NCBI RefSeq assembly: GCF_000935125.1
Contig: NZ_JRKI01000003.1
Location: forward strand, 124,001-188,000
Direction of reading: 5' to 3'
From: Streptomyces natalensis ATCC 27448
GTDB taxonomy: Bacteria > Actinomycetota > Actinomycetes > Streptomycetales > Streptomycetaceae
DNA length: 64,000 nucleotides
Both the position numbers and the translations under genes were made by a program. The notes beneath the pieces were generated by a model that did not search any database, had not been told where the DNA came from, and saw nothing but the letters and a program-made list of their open reading frames with translations. Shown here one piece after another: positions 17,920-25,736 of the stretch; position 1 is the stretch's first letter; each line of letters opens with the position of its first letter.

Positions 17920-18730
17920 TCAAACCCCCACCCCCCGAAACGTGCTCCGATAGGCCCGCGGCGACACCCCCAACGCCGCCTGTAGATGCTGCCGCAGCGA
18001 AGCCGCCGTCCCGAAGCCGGCCTCGGTCGCGATCCGGTCCACGGTCAGGTCCGTCTCCTCCAGCAACTGCCGTGCCCGCTCGACCCGTTGCTGCGTCAGC
18101 CACTGCACCGGCGACATCCCCGCCTCCTCCCGGAACCGCCGGGTGAACGTCCGAACGCTCATCGCCTCCCGCACCGCCAGCTCCCGCAGTGTCAGCGGCC
18201 GGTCCAGATGTTCCAGCGCCCAGGCCCGCGCCGCCCCGGTGGAGGACACCTGCGGCTCCGGCACCGGCCTCCGGACGTACTGCGACTGCCCACCCTCCCG
18301 GTGCGGCGGCACCACCGTCCGCCGTGCGACGTCATTGGCCACCGCCGCCCCGTGATCGCACCGCACCATGTGCAGACACAGATCGACCCCGGAGGCGACC
18401 CCGGCCGCCGTCAGCACATCCCCCTCGTCCGTGTAGAGCACATCCGCATCCAGCCGGACCCCCGGGAACATCCGCCGGAAGCCGTCCACCGACCGCCAGT
18501 GCGTCGTGGCCCGCCGCCCGTCCAGCAGCCCCGCCGCGGCCAGCACAAACGCCCCCGTGCAGATCGACGCGATCCGCGTCCCCGGCCGGATCCGCCCCAG
18601 CGCATCCGCCATCGCCGGGCTCAGCCGCCCCTCGGCGCACTCCGCCGAGAGCCCGTAGTCCACCCCCGAAGCCGGTATGACCACGGTGTCCGCCGTCTCC
18701 AGCGCCTCCACCCCGTGCGGCCCCCCCCAC
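17920..18730 (-). pseudogene. GlxA/AraC-family regulator lacking its N-terminus
   Basis: Homology begins around PHGVEALETADTVVIPASGVD, inside the DJ-1/PfpI-like domain. It continues through the nucleophile-elbow-like SICTGAFVLAAAGLLDGRRA and THW, then two AraC helix-turn-helix motifs (TLRELAVREAMSVRTFTRRF and TVDRIATEAGFGTAASLRQH) to a normal C-terminus. The roughly 65 residues that normally form the first beta strands of the DJ-1 domain are absent. Upstream the frame runs into the Gly/Trp/Val coding of a C/A-rich tract with no resemblance to the family and no ribosome site. I read this as an N-terminally deleted gene, although an internal start giving a DNA-binding fragment is possible. Confidence 0.65.
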
Positions 18731-19270
18731 CGGCCCACATCTGATCGCCCACCCGCCGAACCCGTAAAACCCACCCCCCAAAAAACATCGAATCCCCCAA
18801 CCAAAACCCAAAAACGGACCACCCAACAGCACCCCCAAACTCCGCACCCCGAATCCCCAACCCCGAAACCCAGACCCCGAACCAACCGAAACCGAAATCC
18901 CAAACACCGAAACACCAACCCGGCCCGCCAACCCAGCCGGCCAACCCAGCCCACAGACCCGGAACGAACGCCCTTCCAAAACCCGACGAAACCCGGACGG
19001 CCCTAGCACGAGTCCCCGGCCGCACCCCCGGCCGCACCCCGGAAATCAACACCCAAAACCGATCACCCCGGAACCGACACCCCGGACCCCACCCATCCGG
19101 CAACAAACACCAGGCCGAAGCAGCAGACCGGCACACCAGTCCACGCCCCAGACGGGGGACAACCGGCCCGGGCCCGCACCGCCGGAAAAGACAAACCGGC
19201 CCGCCCCCCGAACGGAACAACCAGGCCGGCCGACCAGGCAGAAGCCCCCAGCCCCAACCACCCAAAACGC
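18731..19270. other. C/A-rich, strand-biased non-coding stretch
   Basis: About 540 bp whose + strand is dominated by C and A, in loosely repeating units such as aaccccgaa, ccaaaaccc and ccggaac, with very little T. Composition differs sharply from both flanks. Open frames on the reverse strand give only Gly/Trp/Val/Phe-rich low-complexity peptides. It lies where the missing head of the GlxA-like gene should be, and ends at the initiator-tRNA terminator. I see no gene in it. Confidence 0.6.
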
Positions 19271-19276
19271 AAAAAA

Positions 19277-19315
19277 CCGCAGACCCGGCGGATTCTCAAT
19301 CCACCGGGTCTGCGG
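19277..19315 (-). terminator. Terminator of initiator tRNA gene
   Basis: A strong hairpin with an outer stem CCGCAGACCCGG pairing CCGGGTCTGCGG and an inner GATT/AATC. It is followed on the reverse strand by a run of T (aaaaaa at 19271-19276 on +). It lies directly downstream of the reverse-strand tRNA. Confidence 0.85.
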
Positions 19316-19321
19316 TATCAG

Positions 19322-19395
19322 TAGCGGGGACAGGATTTGAACCTGCGACCTCTGGGTTATGAGCCCAGCGAGCTACCGAGCTGCTCCACCCCGCG
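19322..19395 (-). tRNA. tRNA-fMet (initiator, anticodon CAU)
   Basis: The reverse strand folds into a complete 74-nt cloverleaf: acceptor CGCGGGG, D-arm GGAGCAGCTCGGTAGCTC, anticodon stem-loop CTGGGCTCATAACCCAG, and T-arm GCAGGTTCAAATCCTGT. The first base pair is mismatched (C1-U72) and three G-C pairs abut the anticodon loop, both hallmarks of the bacterial initiator tRNA. CCA is not encoded. Confidence 0.93.
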
Positions 19396-19618
19396 TCGGT
19401 TGCCCTAACAGTACGCGACCTCCCCGCCAACACCTAATCCTTATCCCCGCCCACCCCCAGGCACCCCCTCACCCCACCGCAACCGCCCCCGCAACTTCCC
19501 CCACTCCCAGCCCACTTCCCGGTGGCCACGACTGTCCCGACGGCACGGCACCGCCCTCTCCAAAACCCCGACAGCCACACCCCCCTCAGCCGGCCCGAGG
19601 CAATTAGACACAACACGA

Positions 19619-19652
19619 CAAAGCCCCCGCCGGATACCCGGCGGGGGCTTTG
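19619..19652 (-). terminator. Original tRNA-Arg terminator, displaced from its gene
   Basis: A perfect hairpin, CAAAGCCCCCGCC with GGCGGGGGCTTTG, adjoining the left attachment site. On the reverse strand it would have followed the tRNA-Arg gene before integration. It now terminates only the 3' tRNA fragment. Confidence 0.7.
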
Positions 19653-19653
19653 C

Positions 19654-19702
19654 TCTGCTGTGCGCTCGGCAGGATTCGAACCTGCAACCTTCTGATCCGT
19701 AG
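19654..19702. other. attL (49 bp, 3' tRNA-Arg fragment)
   Basis: Identical over 49 bp to 25737-25785. It contains bases of the tRNA-Arg acceptor, T-arm and part of the anticodon arm (from 19661). Beyond 19702 the sequence diverges from the tRNA into element DNA. Confidence 0.9.
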
Positions 19703-20170
19703 CTTTGGGCAAAGCCGTGCAGCGTGTATCCCTGATCAGCTGACCCGTGTACCGGTGATCACTGTCGTCAGTCCCCGTGTGCCGTCGTTGCCGTCAGGGT
19801 TGCCGTCATCCTCACCCCGGAGAGACTGCCGAGGTCTGCCGCCAGGCCGAGCCTTGGTGCCCCGTTCCTGTACGGGCTTACCAGGAACCGACGAGCGAAT
19901 ATGGGCGGGTTGCTCCATTGCCCGACGGAATCATCGCTCGTGCGGGTGAGCAGCGGGCGAGGTTCTGACGCGGCACCGTCTGCGGGTTTCAAGATCACGA
20001 ACAGAAGCTCCGGCCAGCGGAGCTGTGATCGACCGCGAGGTTCTGATGACGTGCCTGACGTGTCCCGCACATGCCATGACGGGTGTGCAGCCCGATCCTC
20101 CCGCATATGTGTCCGCCGCTGGGAAACCCTGCGTCGCCAACCCGACGGGACCGAAGGAGGTTCCGAAATC
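19703..20170. other. Left end of the element, with candidate integrase arm sites
   Basis: I see no gene in these 468 bp. TTGCCGTCA occurs at 19788-19796 and 19800-19808, and the same motif recurs near the right end (25670-25678, plus a shorter copy at 25684-25691). Repeats of one motif inside both ends of an element are typical arm-type binding sites for tyrosine integrases. The remainder carries no recognisable coding. Confidence 0.45.
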
Positions 20171-20971
20171 ATGATCACCGTCATCGTGGTGGCTGTACTG
20201 GCTCTCCTCGCGGCCCTCGCTGCCAACCGCTTCCTCAGGCCCCGACTGGTTCCCGAGGGGGACGAGGGCATGAACGTACGCGACCTCGTGGGACCGCTGT
20301 TGACTCTTACCGTCCTGCTTCTCGCCTTCACCCTGGTCACGGCATCGAGCTCCTACAAGAGCGCCCAAGAAGCCGTGCGGACCGAGGCCAGCGCGGTGGA
20401 CAACCTGGCCGAGGTGGCCGAGTACGCGCCCACGGCCCAGCGTGATCGCCTACAAGCCGACGTCATCTGCTACGCGCGGGCGGTGCGGGTCCACGAATGG
20501 CCCGCCATGGCCAACGGCAACAGCTCCGCCGTCGCCAGCACATGGAGCACGGACTTCCGCCAGGCGTTCAAAAATCTGTCCGACCACTCCTCCTTCGGCA
20601 TGCTCGTCTCGGCAGACAACCAGCGGGCCAAGGCGCGGCAGGATCGGCTGGCCGAGTCCACCCCGGCCGTCCCCAGCCTCATCTTCTGGTTCCTCCTCGT
20701 CACCATGACCGTGACGGTGATCGCCCTCGGAATGTGCCTGCCCAGAAAAAACAACAAGGCCCAGCTGTCCGCCCTGGTCCTCGTCACTGCCCTGCTGACC
20801 ACAACACTCATCATCACCCGTGACGCCGAGCAACCCTTCGGTGGTGCCATCGACGTCAAGCCCACCGCGCTGGCGGACGTCGAGGGCCAAGCCTCCCGCC
20901 CCTTCCTGGCCGGCCGGGCCGCGCATCTCCTGCCCTGCGATGAGCAGGGCAGAAAGACACTCCCCTCCTGA
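20171..20971 (+). CDS. DUF4239-type membrane protein
   Basis: 266 residues, ATG preceded by GAAGGAGG. TM1 is at about residues 2-20 and TM2 at 38-58 (LVGPLLTLTVLLLAFTLVTAS). A soluble helical section of about 115 residues begins SYKSAQEAVRTEASAVDNLAEVA, and TM3 and TM4 (about 170-190 and 205-225) precede a short tail. This 2+2 arrangement with the Glu-rich helix after TM2 matches the DUF4239 (bestrophin-like) family, whose function is unsettled. It is the first cargo gene of the element and stands alone. Confidence 0.7.
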   Translation: MITVIVVAVLALLAALAANRFLRPRLVPEGDEGMNVRDLVGPLLTLTVLLLAFTLVTASSSYKSAQEAVRTEASAVDNLAEVAEYAPTAQRDRLQADVICYARAVRVHEWPAMANGNSSAVASTWSTDFRQAFKNLSDHSSFGMLVSADNQRAKARQDRLAESTPAVPSLIFWFLLVTMTVTVIALGMCLPRKNNKAQLSALVLVTALLTTTLIITRDAEQPFGGAIDVKPTALADVEGQASRPFLAGRAAHLLPCDEQGRKTLPS

Positions 20972-21165
20972 ACAATCCCCAAGCTCCTTTCGGGCCGCGG
21001 CGGTGTCACTTCAGATCACCGCCTGCAGAGCGTCCGCGTGGCGGAAGCCGTCGACAAACGTTGTTCCTCGTGATGAACGAAGCCACACGGCCCTCGTGCA
21101 GCGCTTCGCAACCTCCCTGTCCGCGAATGAGATGCTGGGGCCACCAGGCGAGAGGGGCGGCGAGC

Positions 21166-21699
21166 ATGCAGTGGAAGACCTACGGCGAGCGGCAGATCTA
21201 CACCAACCCATGGGTGAATCTGTGCCTTGTCGATGTTGAGCAGCCGGACGGCCGGCGTTGGGAACACCACGTCGTGCGGCTGCGGCATCTCGCCGTGGCG
21301 GCCGTGGTGAATGATCAGAGGGAAGTCCTCATGATGTGGCGGCACCGCTTCATCACGGACTCGTGGGCCTGGGAACTGCCCATGGGCCTGATAGAAGAGG
21401 GCGAGTCCCCTGAGGCCGCTGCTGCCCGTGAGGTGGAAGAAGAGACCGGCTGGCGGCCTGGTCCAATGAAGCCGTTGATCTACGCCGAGCCTGCGAACGG
21501 CATCACGGATTCGCAGCACTACGTGTTCCGGGCGGACGGTGCCACGCACATCGGCGCACCGACCGAGAAGAACGAGTCCGACCGGATCGAGTGGATACCG
21601 CTGGATCGGGTGCGGGCCATGATCGACCGCCGGGAGATCGTCAGCAGTGGCTCCCTCGTCGGTCTGCTGTACGTGCTGATGGACGAATCGATTCGCTGA
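21166..21699 (+). CDS. NUDIX hydrolase
   Basis: 177 residues. The Nudix box G-x5-E-x7-REVEEETGW is complete (GLIEEGESPEAAAAREVEEE), so the catalytic Glu residues are intact. Flanking strands resemble ADP-sugar-type hydrolases: an N-terminal beta domain MQWKTYGERQIYTNPWVNLC and WRHRFITDSWAWELP before the box. The ATG at 21166 (GAGGGGCGGCGAGC upstream) starts the conserved fold. The gene ends 3 bp from the convergent XRE/TPR gene. NUDIX genes next to such regulators are recurrent in actinomycete integrative elements. Substrate not predictable. Confidence 0.88.
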   Translation: MQWKTYGERQIYTNPWVNLCLVDVEQPDGRRWEHHVVRLRHLAVAAVVNDQREVLMMWRHRFITDSWAWELPMGLIEEGESPEAAAAREVEEETGWRPGPMKPLIYAEPANGITDSQHYVFRADGATHIGAPTEKNESDRIEWIPLDRVRAMIDRREIVSSGSLVGLLYVLMDESIR

Positions 21700-21702
21700 T
21701 GT

Positions 21703-23028
21703 TCACCGCAGCGTGGCCCGTAGCCGTGCCTCGAACGCGATGGCTGCGGGCTCCTTGCGGAACGGGGCCAAGCGCTGATGGAACTCGCGCAGATGCCCTG
21801 TGATGCGCTCGGAATCCACTGCCGTGGCTGTCTCCAACGCCACTGTGGCGGTATGACATGCCTTCTCGACCTTGCCGCGCTGGAGCTGGGTGGTGGCGAG
21901 CCAGAAGGAGTGAAAGGCGCGGGCTCGGTGATTGCTTGCGGGCTCGCGTCGCAGAGCATCGGCGATCAGTGGTTCGGCGGCGTCGGCCTCGCCGAGTCGA
22001 GCGCGGGCGATACCGGTGTCCACGATGAGCTTGGGCTCATCGAAGTAGGTCACCCAAGCAGGGTCAGGGTCAGCGTCTGAGATCTGCTCGAACTGCCGGT
22101 GCGCCTCGGCGAGTGCTGCGTGGGTCGCGCTGTGGTTGCTCATCGAGGCGTGCGCGAATGCTTCGCGCATCGACAGCATGGCCATCACTCGTGGTGTGCC
22201 ACCGCGTCTACGAGCGCTGTCCTGTGCTGCTGTCGAAAGCGCGACGGCATCCGCCGGCCGGTCCTCGTAGGTGCCTTGCAAGCTCATGCAGGCCAGTACG
22301 TTCGCCATGAACTGGTGGTCGTCGATGGCCTTGGCGAGTTGCAGGGCTTCGGCAAAGTAGATGCGGGCCTGGCTGTACTGGCGCGCATCGAAGTACGTCC
22401 AGCCCGTGAGCCTGGCCAGCTCGGCGGCGACGCTGTAGAGGCCGCGTCGGAACTCGCCTTCGCTCGCTTCCTTGATCATCCCTACGGCGTAGCGCAGCTG
22501 CCCGACGACTGCCGGGCGCAGCGCCTCGCCTCCATGCTGATCGTCGCGGCGCCAGTAGTCCTCGATGGATGAGTGGAGCGCGCGGAGCGTGGACGGACTG
22601 AGCCGCGGTCCTGTGGCAACGGCCAGAATGCTGTCCAGGTCCACTCCTGGCAGGGCGTTGACCGGATCGGTGCGTTCGCTGGCCACGGGCAGTACGGGGC
22701 TCGTTGGCGTGGCGGGGGTCGTGCTCAGTGCTGCGGGGGTCTCCCAATCTCGCTGGGCGAGTCCAAGCATGTGGCCGGGGATGCGAAGCCCGTCAGCCAC
22801 GCGTTCGATGACGCTCATGTCTTTGATGACCCGCTTGCCGGCCAGTACCTCGCCAACCCGACTGGGTGTCATGTCGCAGCGGCGTGCGATCAGTGACGGG
22901 TAGAAACCGCCCCGGGTCTTGGCCAACTCGAAGATCTTCGAGAAGTCACGCTCCCGGCAGGCATCAATCATCCCGGTAGAGCTCAGCAGTCGGGCCGGAA
23001 GTCCGTCTGGCTGCTCGTACTTGGGCAT
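21703..23028 (-). CDS. XRE-family regulator with C-terminal helical repeats
   Basis: 441 residues from the ATG at 23028 (GGAGTGCCGCTC upstream). Residues about 20-85 form an XRE helix-turn-helix: GFYPSLIARRCDMTPSRVGE, then VLAGKRVIKDMSVIERVADG. Beyond a linker, residues about 160-440 are alpha-helical, with TPR-like Ala/Tyr/Leu pairs (YFDARQYSQARIYFAEALQL). Such proteins usually bind a peptide or metabolite in the TPR part and switch a neighbouring promoter. The 17-bp palindrome 50 bp upstream is the likely operator, which would also control the rightward DUF6415 operon. Confidence 0.82.
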   Translation of the reverse strand: MPKYEQPDGLPARLLSSTGMIDACRERDFSKIFELAKTRGGFYPSLIARRCDMTPSRVGEVLAGKRVIKDMSVIERVADGLRIPGHMLGLAQRDWETPAALSTTPATPTSPVLPVASERTDPVNALPGVDLDSILAVATGPRLSPSTLRALHSSIEDYWRRDDQHGGEALRPAVVGQLRYAVGMIKEASEGEFRRGLYSVAAELARLTGWTYFDARQYSQARIYFAEALQLAKAIDDHQFMANVLACMSLQGTYEDRPADAVALSTAAQDSARRRGGTPRVMAMLSMREAFAHASMSNHSATHAALAEAHRQFEQISDADPDPAWVTYFDEPKLIVDTGIARARLGEADAAEPLIADALRREPASNHRARAFHSFWLATTQLQRGKVEKACHTATVALETATAVDSERITGHLREFHQRLAPFRKEPAAIAFEARLRATLR

Positions 23029-23077
23029 GAGCGGCACTCCGTGGGTGCGGTGCGTGACCGAGAGGCTACTCGGGATT

Positions 23078-23094
23078 TTACCCACCGTGGGTAA
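23078..23094. promoter_or_regulatory. Palindromic operator TTACCCACCGTGGGTAA
   Basis: A perfect 17-bp palindrome (8-bp arms, single central C) in the divergent region between the XRE gene (start 23028) and the rightward small-gene operon (start about 23131). Position and symmetry suit a dimeric XRE repressor controlling both directions. Confidence 0.6.
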
Positions 23095-23130
23095 TCACGC
23101 GGATGGCGATTATGGGGACCGCTCGCCGTG

Positions 23131-23568
23131 ATGCTGTTGGTCATGCAGCCGCAGACACGTATGAACGGGCATGAAGCGGTAGAGAGTTGGGCTGAATCGC
23201 AGGAATCGCGGGCGCCCACAGTCGATGGTTCCGGGCAGCCGGTGGATGTGAACGAGGTCAAGGCCGCGATTGTCCGGGCCCTACCTGAGCAGTCGGCGTT
23301 GCCTCCATATGCAGAGCTGTGCGAGTTGCGTGAGGTGCTGCTGGGGCACATCGAGGTGCTGAAGCCGTTGGCGGCGGAACGGATCAACCGTCTGAACCAT
23401 GGCACGTTGGCGTGGTACCGGAAGCGGGCCAAGCTGGACTCGATCCCGTACGAGGTCTGTCAGGGGCTCGGCTCTGGTTTGCAGTCGGCCGCGTCGCATG
23501 TGCGGAGCCTGGGCTACACCCTGCTGTTCCTCGTGGAGAAGTCTGGCGTGCTGGGGCGGGGCGAATGA
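23131..23568 (+). CDS. DUF6415-like protein
   Basis: Up to 145 residues; ATGs at 23131, 23143 and 23161 are all possible and no ribosome site decides between them. The sequence VDVNEVKAAIVRALPEQSALPPYAELCELREVLLGHIEVL, followed by a helix and an Arg/Leu-rich segment, resembles DUF6415 proteins of Streptomyces, which have no known function and often occur beside XRE regulators on mobile DNA. The stop overlaps the next ATG (ATGA), so translation is coupled. Family assignment is from memory of the pattern. Confidence 0.6.
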   Translation: MLLVMQPQTRMNGHEAVESWAESQESRAPTVDGSGQPVDVNEVKAAIVRALPEQSALPPYAELCELREVLLGHIEVLKPLAAERINRLNHGTLAWYRKRAKLDSIPYEVCQGLGSGLQSAASHVRSLGYTLLFLVEKSGVLGRGE

Positions 23569-23774
23569 GCGGGCGCCACGCGCTGCCGAAACCGACAGCA
23601 GACGGGGTGATATCCGCTTTCTGGGCTCTCGGCTCCGTCGCCACCCTCGGCCTGCTGGGCGTGCAGATCGCAGACGCATCCGCCCCCGCCACCCCTGCCC
23701 CCATCTCTCAACCGGGCGCCGAGCCGTTTGTGACGCAGTCGGACCGTACCGGCCCCAGTGGGGAGGTTCGCTGA
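23565..23774 (+). CDS. Small single-pass membrane protein
   Basis: 69 residues. A basic N-terminus (MSGRHALPKPTADG) precedes one hydrophobic helix, VISAFWALGSVATLGLLGVQIADA, and a Pro/Ala/Ser/Thr-rich tail of 40 residues. Orientation is probably N-in. It overlaps the genes on both sides by a few bases (starts in an ATGA; its TGA shares the A of the next ATG), which argues strongly that it is translated. No family recognised. Confidence 0.55.
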   Translation: MSGRHALPKPTADGVISAFWALGSVATLGLLGVQIADASAPATPAPISQPGAEPFVTQSDRTGPSGEVR

Positions 23775-24264
23775 TGCGCTGGGACTGGACGGTTCCACGT
23801 CAGAGCGTCCGCGCGGTGTTGGATCCCACACGGCCGCTGGATGAGCGTCTACGAGTGAAGCTGCGGGCTCACGCGGCGGTGCTGGTGTCGGTCATGAGGG
23901 CTCGTCCCCATGCCTGCGCTGATGAGGATGTCGCCCTGGCGGTGAAGGAACTCACCGAAGCTCTGTACGGCTACACCGACTTGCCCATGGTGGCGCTGGC
24001 TGAAGACGTGCGGATCCTGCTGGATGTGGTGGATCCAGATGGGGGTTCGCCGCAAAGACGCGCGCCCCTAAGTCGAATGTTCCGACCGATTTTCTGCCCA
24101 TGGCACGTGGTTTCACCGCTGCTGAAGTCGAGGCGGTGCGGGGCCTGGTGGAACGGTCCGCGCGAGATCGCAGTGACTGCCTCGACTTGCTCGATGCCTT
24201 GGGGCTGCAATCGGCGCAGGACCGTTGCGACCGGCAGGACGAGAGCACATCCATTCAGCGGTGA
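23774..24264 (+). pseudogene. DUF6415-like gene with an apparent 1-bp frameshift
   Basis: From the ATG at 23774 the protein reads MRWDWTVPRQSVRAVLDPTR and then helices ending VRILLDVVDPDGG near 24052. After that the frame becomes Arg/Pro/Cys-rich and un-protein-like. If the GGGGG run near 24049-24053 had one more G, translation would continue as FAAKTRAPKSNVPTDFLPMA and then RGFTAAEVEAVRGLVERSAR, LDLLDALGLQSAQ, stopping at 24264 with normal helical composition. I therefore read it as one gene broken at a homopolymer, by sequencing error or mutation. Alternatively the second half is a separate 54-residue gene starting at ATG 24100. Confidence 0.5.
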
Positions 24265-24552
24265 CGAGATGACAGTGCCTGCCGCTGCGATCTCCGCAGC
24301 ACGCCCTGATTCTCCGGTGGCCGGCCGGTGGATGCGTCCTGCCCGGCCACCGGTCACTACTCCGCCCGGTCTCCCTGTGTGCGCCTCTCACGGCCCGCAC
24401 ATGACCGCAGGCGGGAACAGTGTCTGCCCGAACTTCCCTGGCAATCGGCCGGGCAGGCAACGGCGGCGCCGGTCGCTCACCCCCGAGGGGGACCGGCGTC
24501 ACATCCGGCACGAATCCGCATCAGAACCATCAACCGATAGGAGAAGCCAGCA
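24265..24552 (+). other. Region without clear gene inside the element
   Basis: Two overlapping frames stay open here (one from ATG 24270, one from ATG 24328 to 24540). Both give Arg/Pro/Ser-rich sequence without recognisable fold, and I cannot choose between them. The tail provides the ribosome site for the small acidic peptide gene. Confidence 0.3.
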
Positions 24553-24654
24553 ATGGGTACTGAAGAGGTCAACGGCTACGACGTGGCCGCCGAGGAGATC
24601 GTGAGCGCTCCGGAACCTGAGCCTGATGAGGGCGGCGATGATCAAGAGGGATGA
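24553..24654 (+). CDS. 33-residue acidic peptide
   Basis: An ATG preceded by AGGAGAAGCCAGCA opens MGTEEVNGYDVAAEEIVSAP, followed by a Glu/Asp/Pro/Gly tail, and ends at TGA 24652-24654. About 14 of 33 residues are acidic. The following gene starts inside its 3' end (24638), so the two are probably coupled. The good ribosome site and codon pattern suggest that it is translated. Acidic leader-like composition could fit a modified-peptide precursor, an antitoxin or a DNA mimic, but no modifying enzyme is nearby, so I assign no function. Confidence 0.45.
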   Translation: MGTEEVNGYDVAAEEIVSAPEPEPDEGGDDQEG

Positions 24655-24820
24655 CGACGGGCGGCGTTGGTTCGTCGGCTTCATGCACCGGCCGCCGCGC
24701 AAGCAGCCGAGCGATCCCGATCAGGTCTGCCCGGAACACCCGGACACCCGTCTCGTGAGGGTCCTCGGCCGGTCCTGGATCTGCCCGCGCTGCACGCGGA
24801 ACCGACCCGCCTCACCCTGA
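24638..24820 (+). CDS. Small zinc-ribbon-like protein
   Basis: 60 residues: a basic start, MIKRDDDGRRWFVGFMHRPP, then Cys-Pro-x-His ... Cys-Pro-x-Cys spaced 19 residues apart (CPEHPDTRLVRVLGRSWICP), a plausible zinc ribbon, and a short basic tail. An ATG at 24626 is also in frame. It overlaps the acidic peptide gene and ends just before the damaged integrase. Small zinc proteins in this position are common in integrative elements, but no named family is evident. Confidence 0.5.
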   Translation: MIKRDDDGRRWFVGFMHRPPRKQPSDPDQVCPEHPDTRLVRVLGRSWICPRCTRNRPASP

Positions 24821-24882
24821 GCCACGTCGGCCGGCATACAGCTTGGCTCGACTCGTCACCCAACCGGTGTGCTCCTGCCGCT

Positions 24883-25641
24883 GCCCTCCAGCACGCCGTG
24901 CGTGAGGACGAGTTGCCGCGCAACGTGGCCCGGAACGTCGAGCTGAGCATGGGGACGAGGCGTGAGATCGAACCGCTCACGGCGGAGGAGGGGCGCCGAC
25001 TCCTTGCGGCGGCTCGGGACAACCGGCTGTGGGCCGGGTACGAACTGGCGGTCCGCATCGGTCTGCGGCGCGGTGAGCTGCTCGGGCTCCGCTGGTCGGA
25101 CGTGGACCTGCACGAAGGTGTCGTCACCGTCCGGCAGGCGCTTCAGCGGGTGGGTGGAGAGCTGCTGATCGTCGCGCCGAAGACGCAGCGCTCGGCTCGT
25201 CGCGTGGCGCTGCCGGCCGAGTGCGTGACGGCGCTCCGTGCCCAGCGCGCCCAGCAGATCGCCGACGGGAAGGCGGCGGGCGACAACTGGAAGGGGACGG
25301 GGCACGGCCTGGTCTTCACCACGAAGAACGGGACCCCGATCGAGCCGAGGAACCTGAACCGGTCCTTCGAGGTGCTGTGCACCCGCGCCGGGGTCCGTAA
25401 GGTCCGCTTCCATGACCTGCGTCACACATGCGCGTCTCTGCTCCACGAACAGGGCGCCGATGCCCGCATGATCATGGAAGTCCTGGGCCACAGCTCGATC
25501 CGCGTGACCATGGACATCTACACCTTCGTGCGGCTCGACTCCCAGCGCACGGCCTTCGACCGCGTAGGCGACGCGCTGAGGGGTGACGGCAACCCACCGG
25601 ACGATGACGACGGAGCGGCCGGTGTCCCGGTAGCCATCTGA
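24883..25641 (+). pseudogene. Tyrosine recombinase/integrase, N-terminal domain deleted
   Basis: The conserved part begins at ALQHAVREDELPRNVARNVE, the end of the core-binding domain, and runs through an intact catalytic domain: Arg in GLRRGELLGLRW, Lys in IVAPKTQRSARR, HDLRHTCASLL (His-x-x-Arg), GHSS and the nucleophile Tyr in MDIYTF. The roughly 150 residues of arm-binding and core-binding domains expected upstream are missing. The open frame before 24883 overlaps the zinc-ribbon gene in another frame and has no resemblance. The protein should therefore be unable to recombine. It ends 96 bp before attR, the usual integrase position. Confidence 0.8.
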
Positions 25642-25669
25642 TAGCCCTCACGCCGACTACTTGAGGCGG

Positions 25670-25691
25670 TTGCCGTCAATCACTGCCGTCA
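25670..25691. other. Right-end candidate integrase arm sites
   Basis: TTGCCGTCA at 25670-25678 and the core TGCCGTCA again at 25684-25691, matching the motif pair near the left end of the element. Inferred binding sites of the original integrase. Confidence 0.45.
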
Positions 25692-25700
25692 ACAGAAACA

Positions 25701-25736
25701 CCAGAGGCCCCGTTCGATTTCGAACGGGGCCTCTGG
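25701..25736 (-). terminator. tRNA-Arg terminator supplied by the element
   Basis: A perfect long hairpin (CCAGAGGCCCCGTTCGA with TCGAACGGGGCCTCTGG) immediately before attR. On the reverse strand it follows tRNA-Arg and replaces the terminator displaced to 19619-19652. Confidence 0.75.

Noticed and set aside
24553..24654. Modified-peptide (RiPP) precursor
   Set aside because: No cyclase, dehydratase, radical SAM or peptidase gene is within the element, and the core lacks Cys/Ser/Thr typical of such peptides. Kept only as an acidic peptide.
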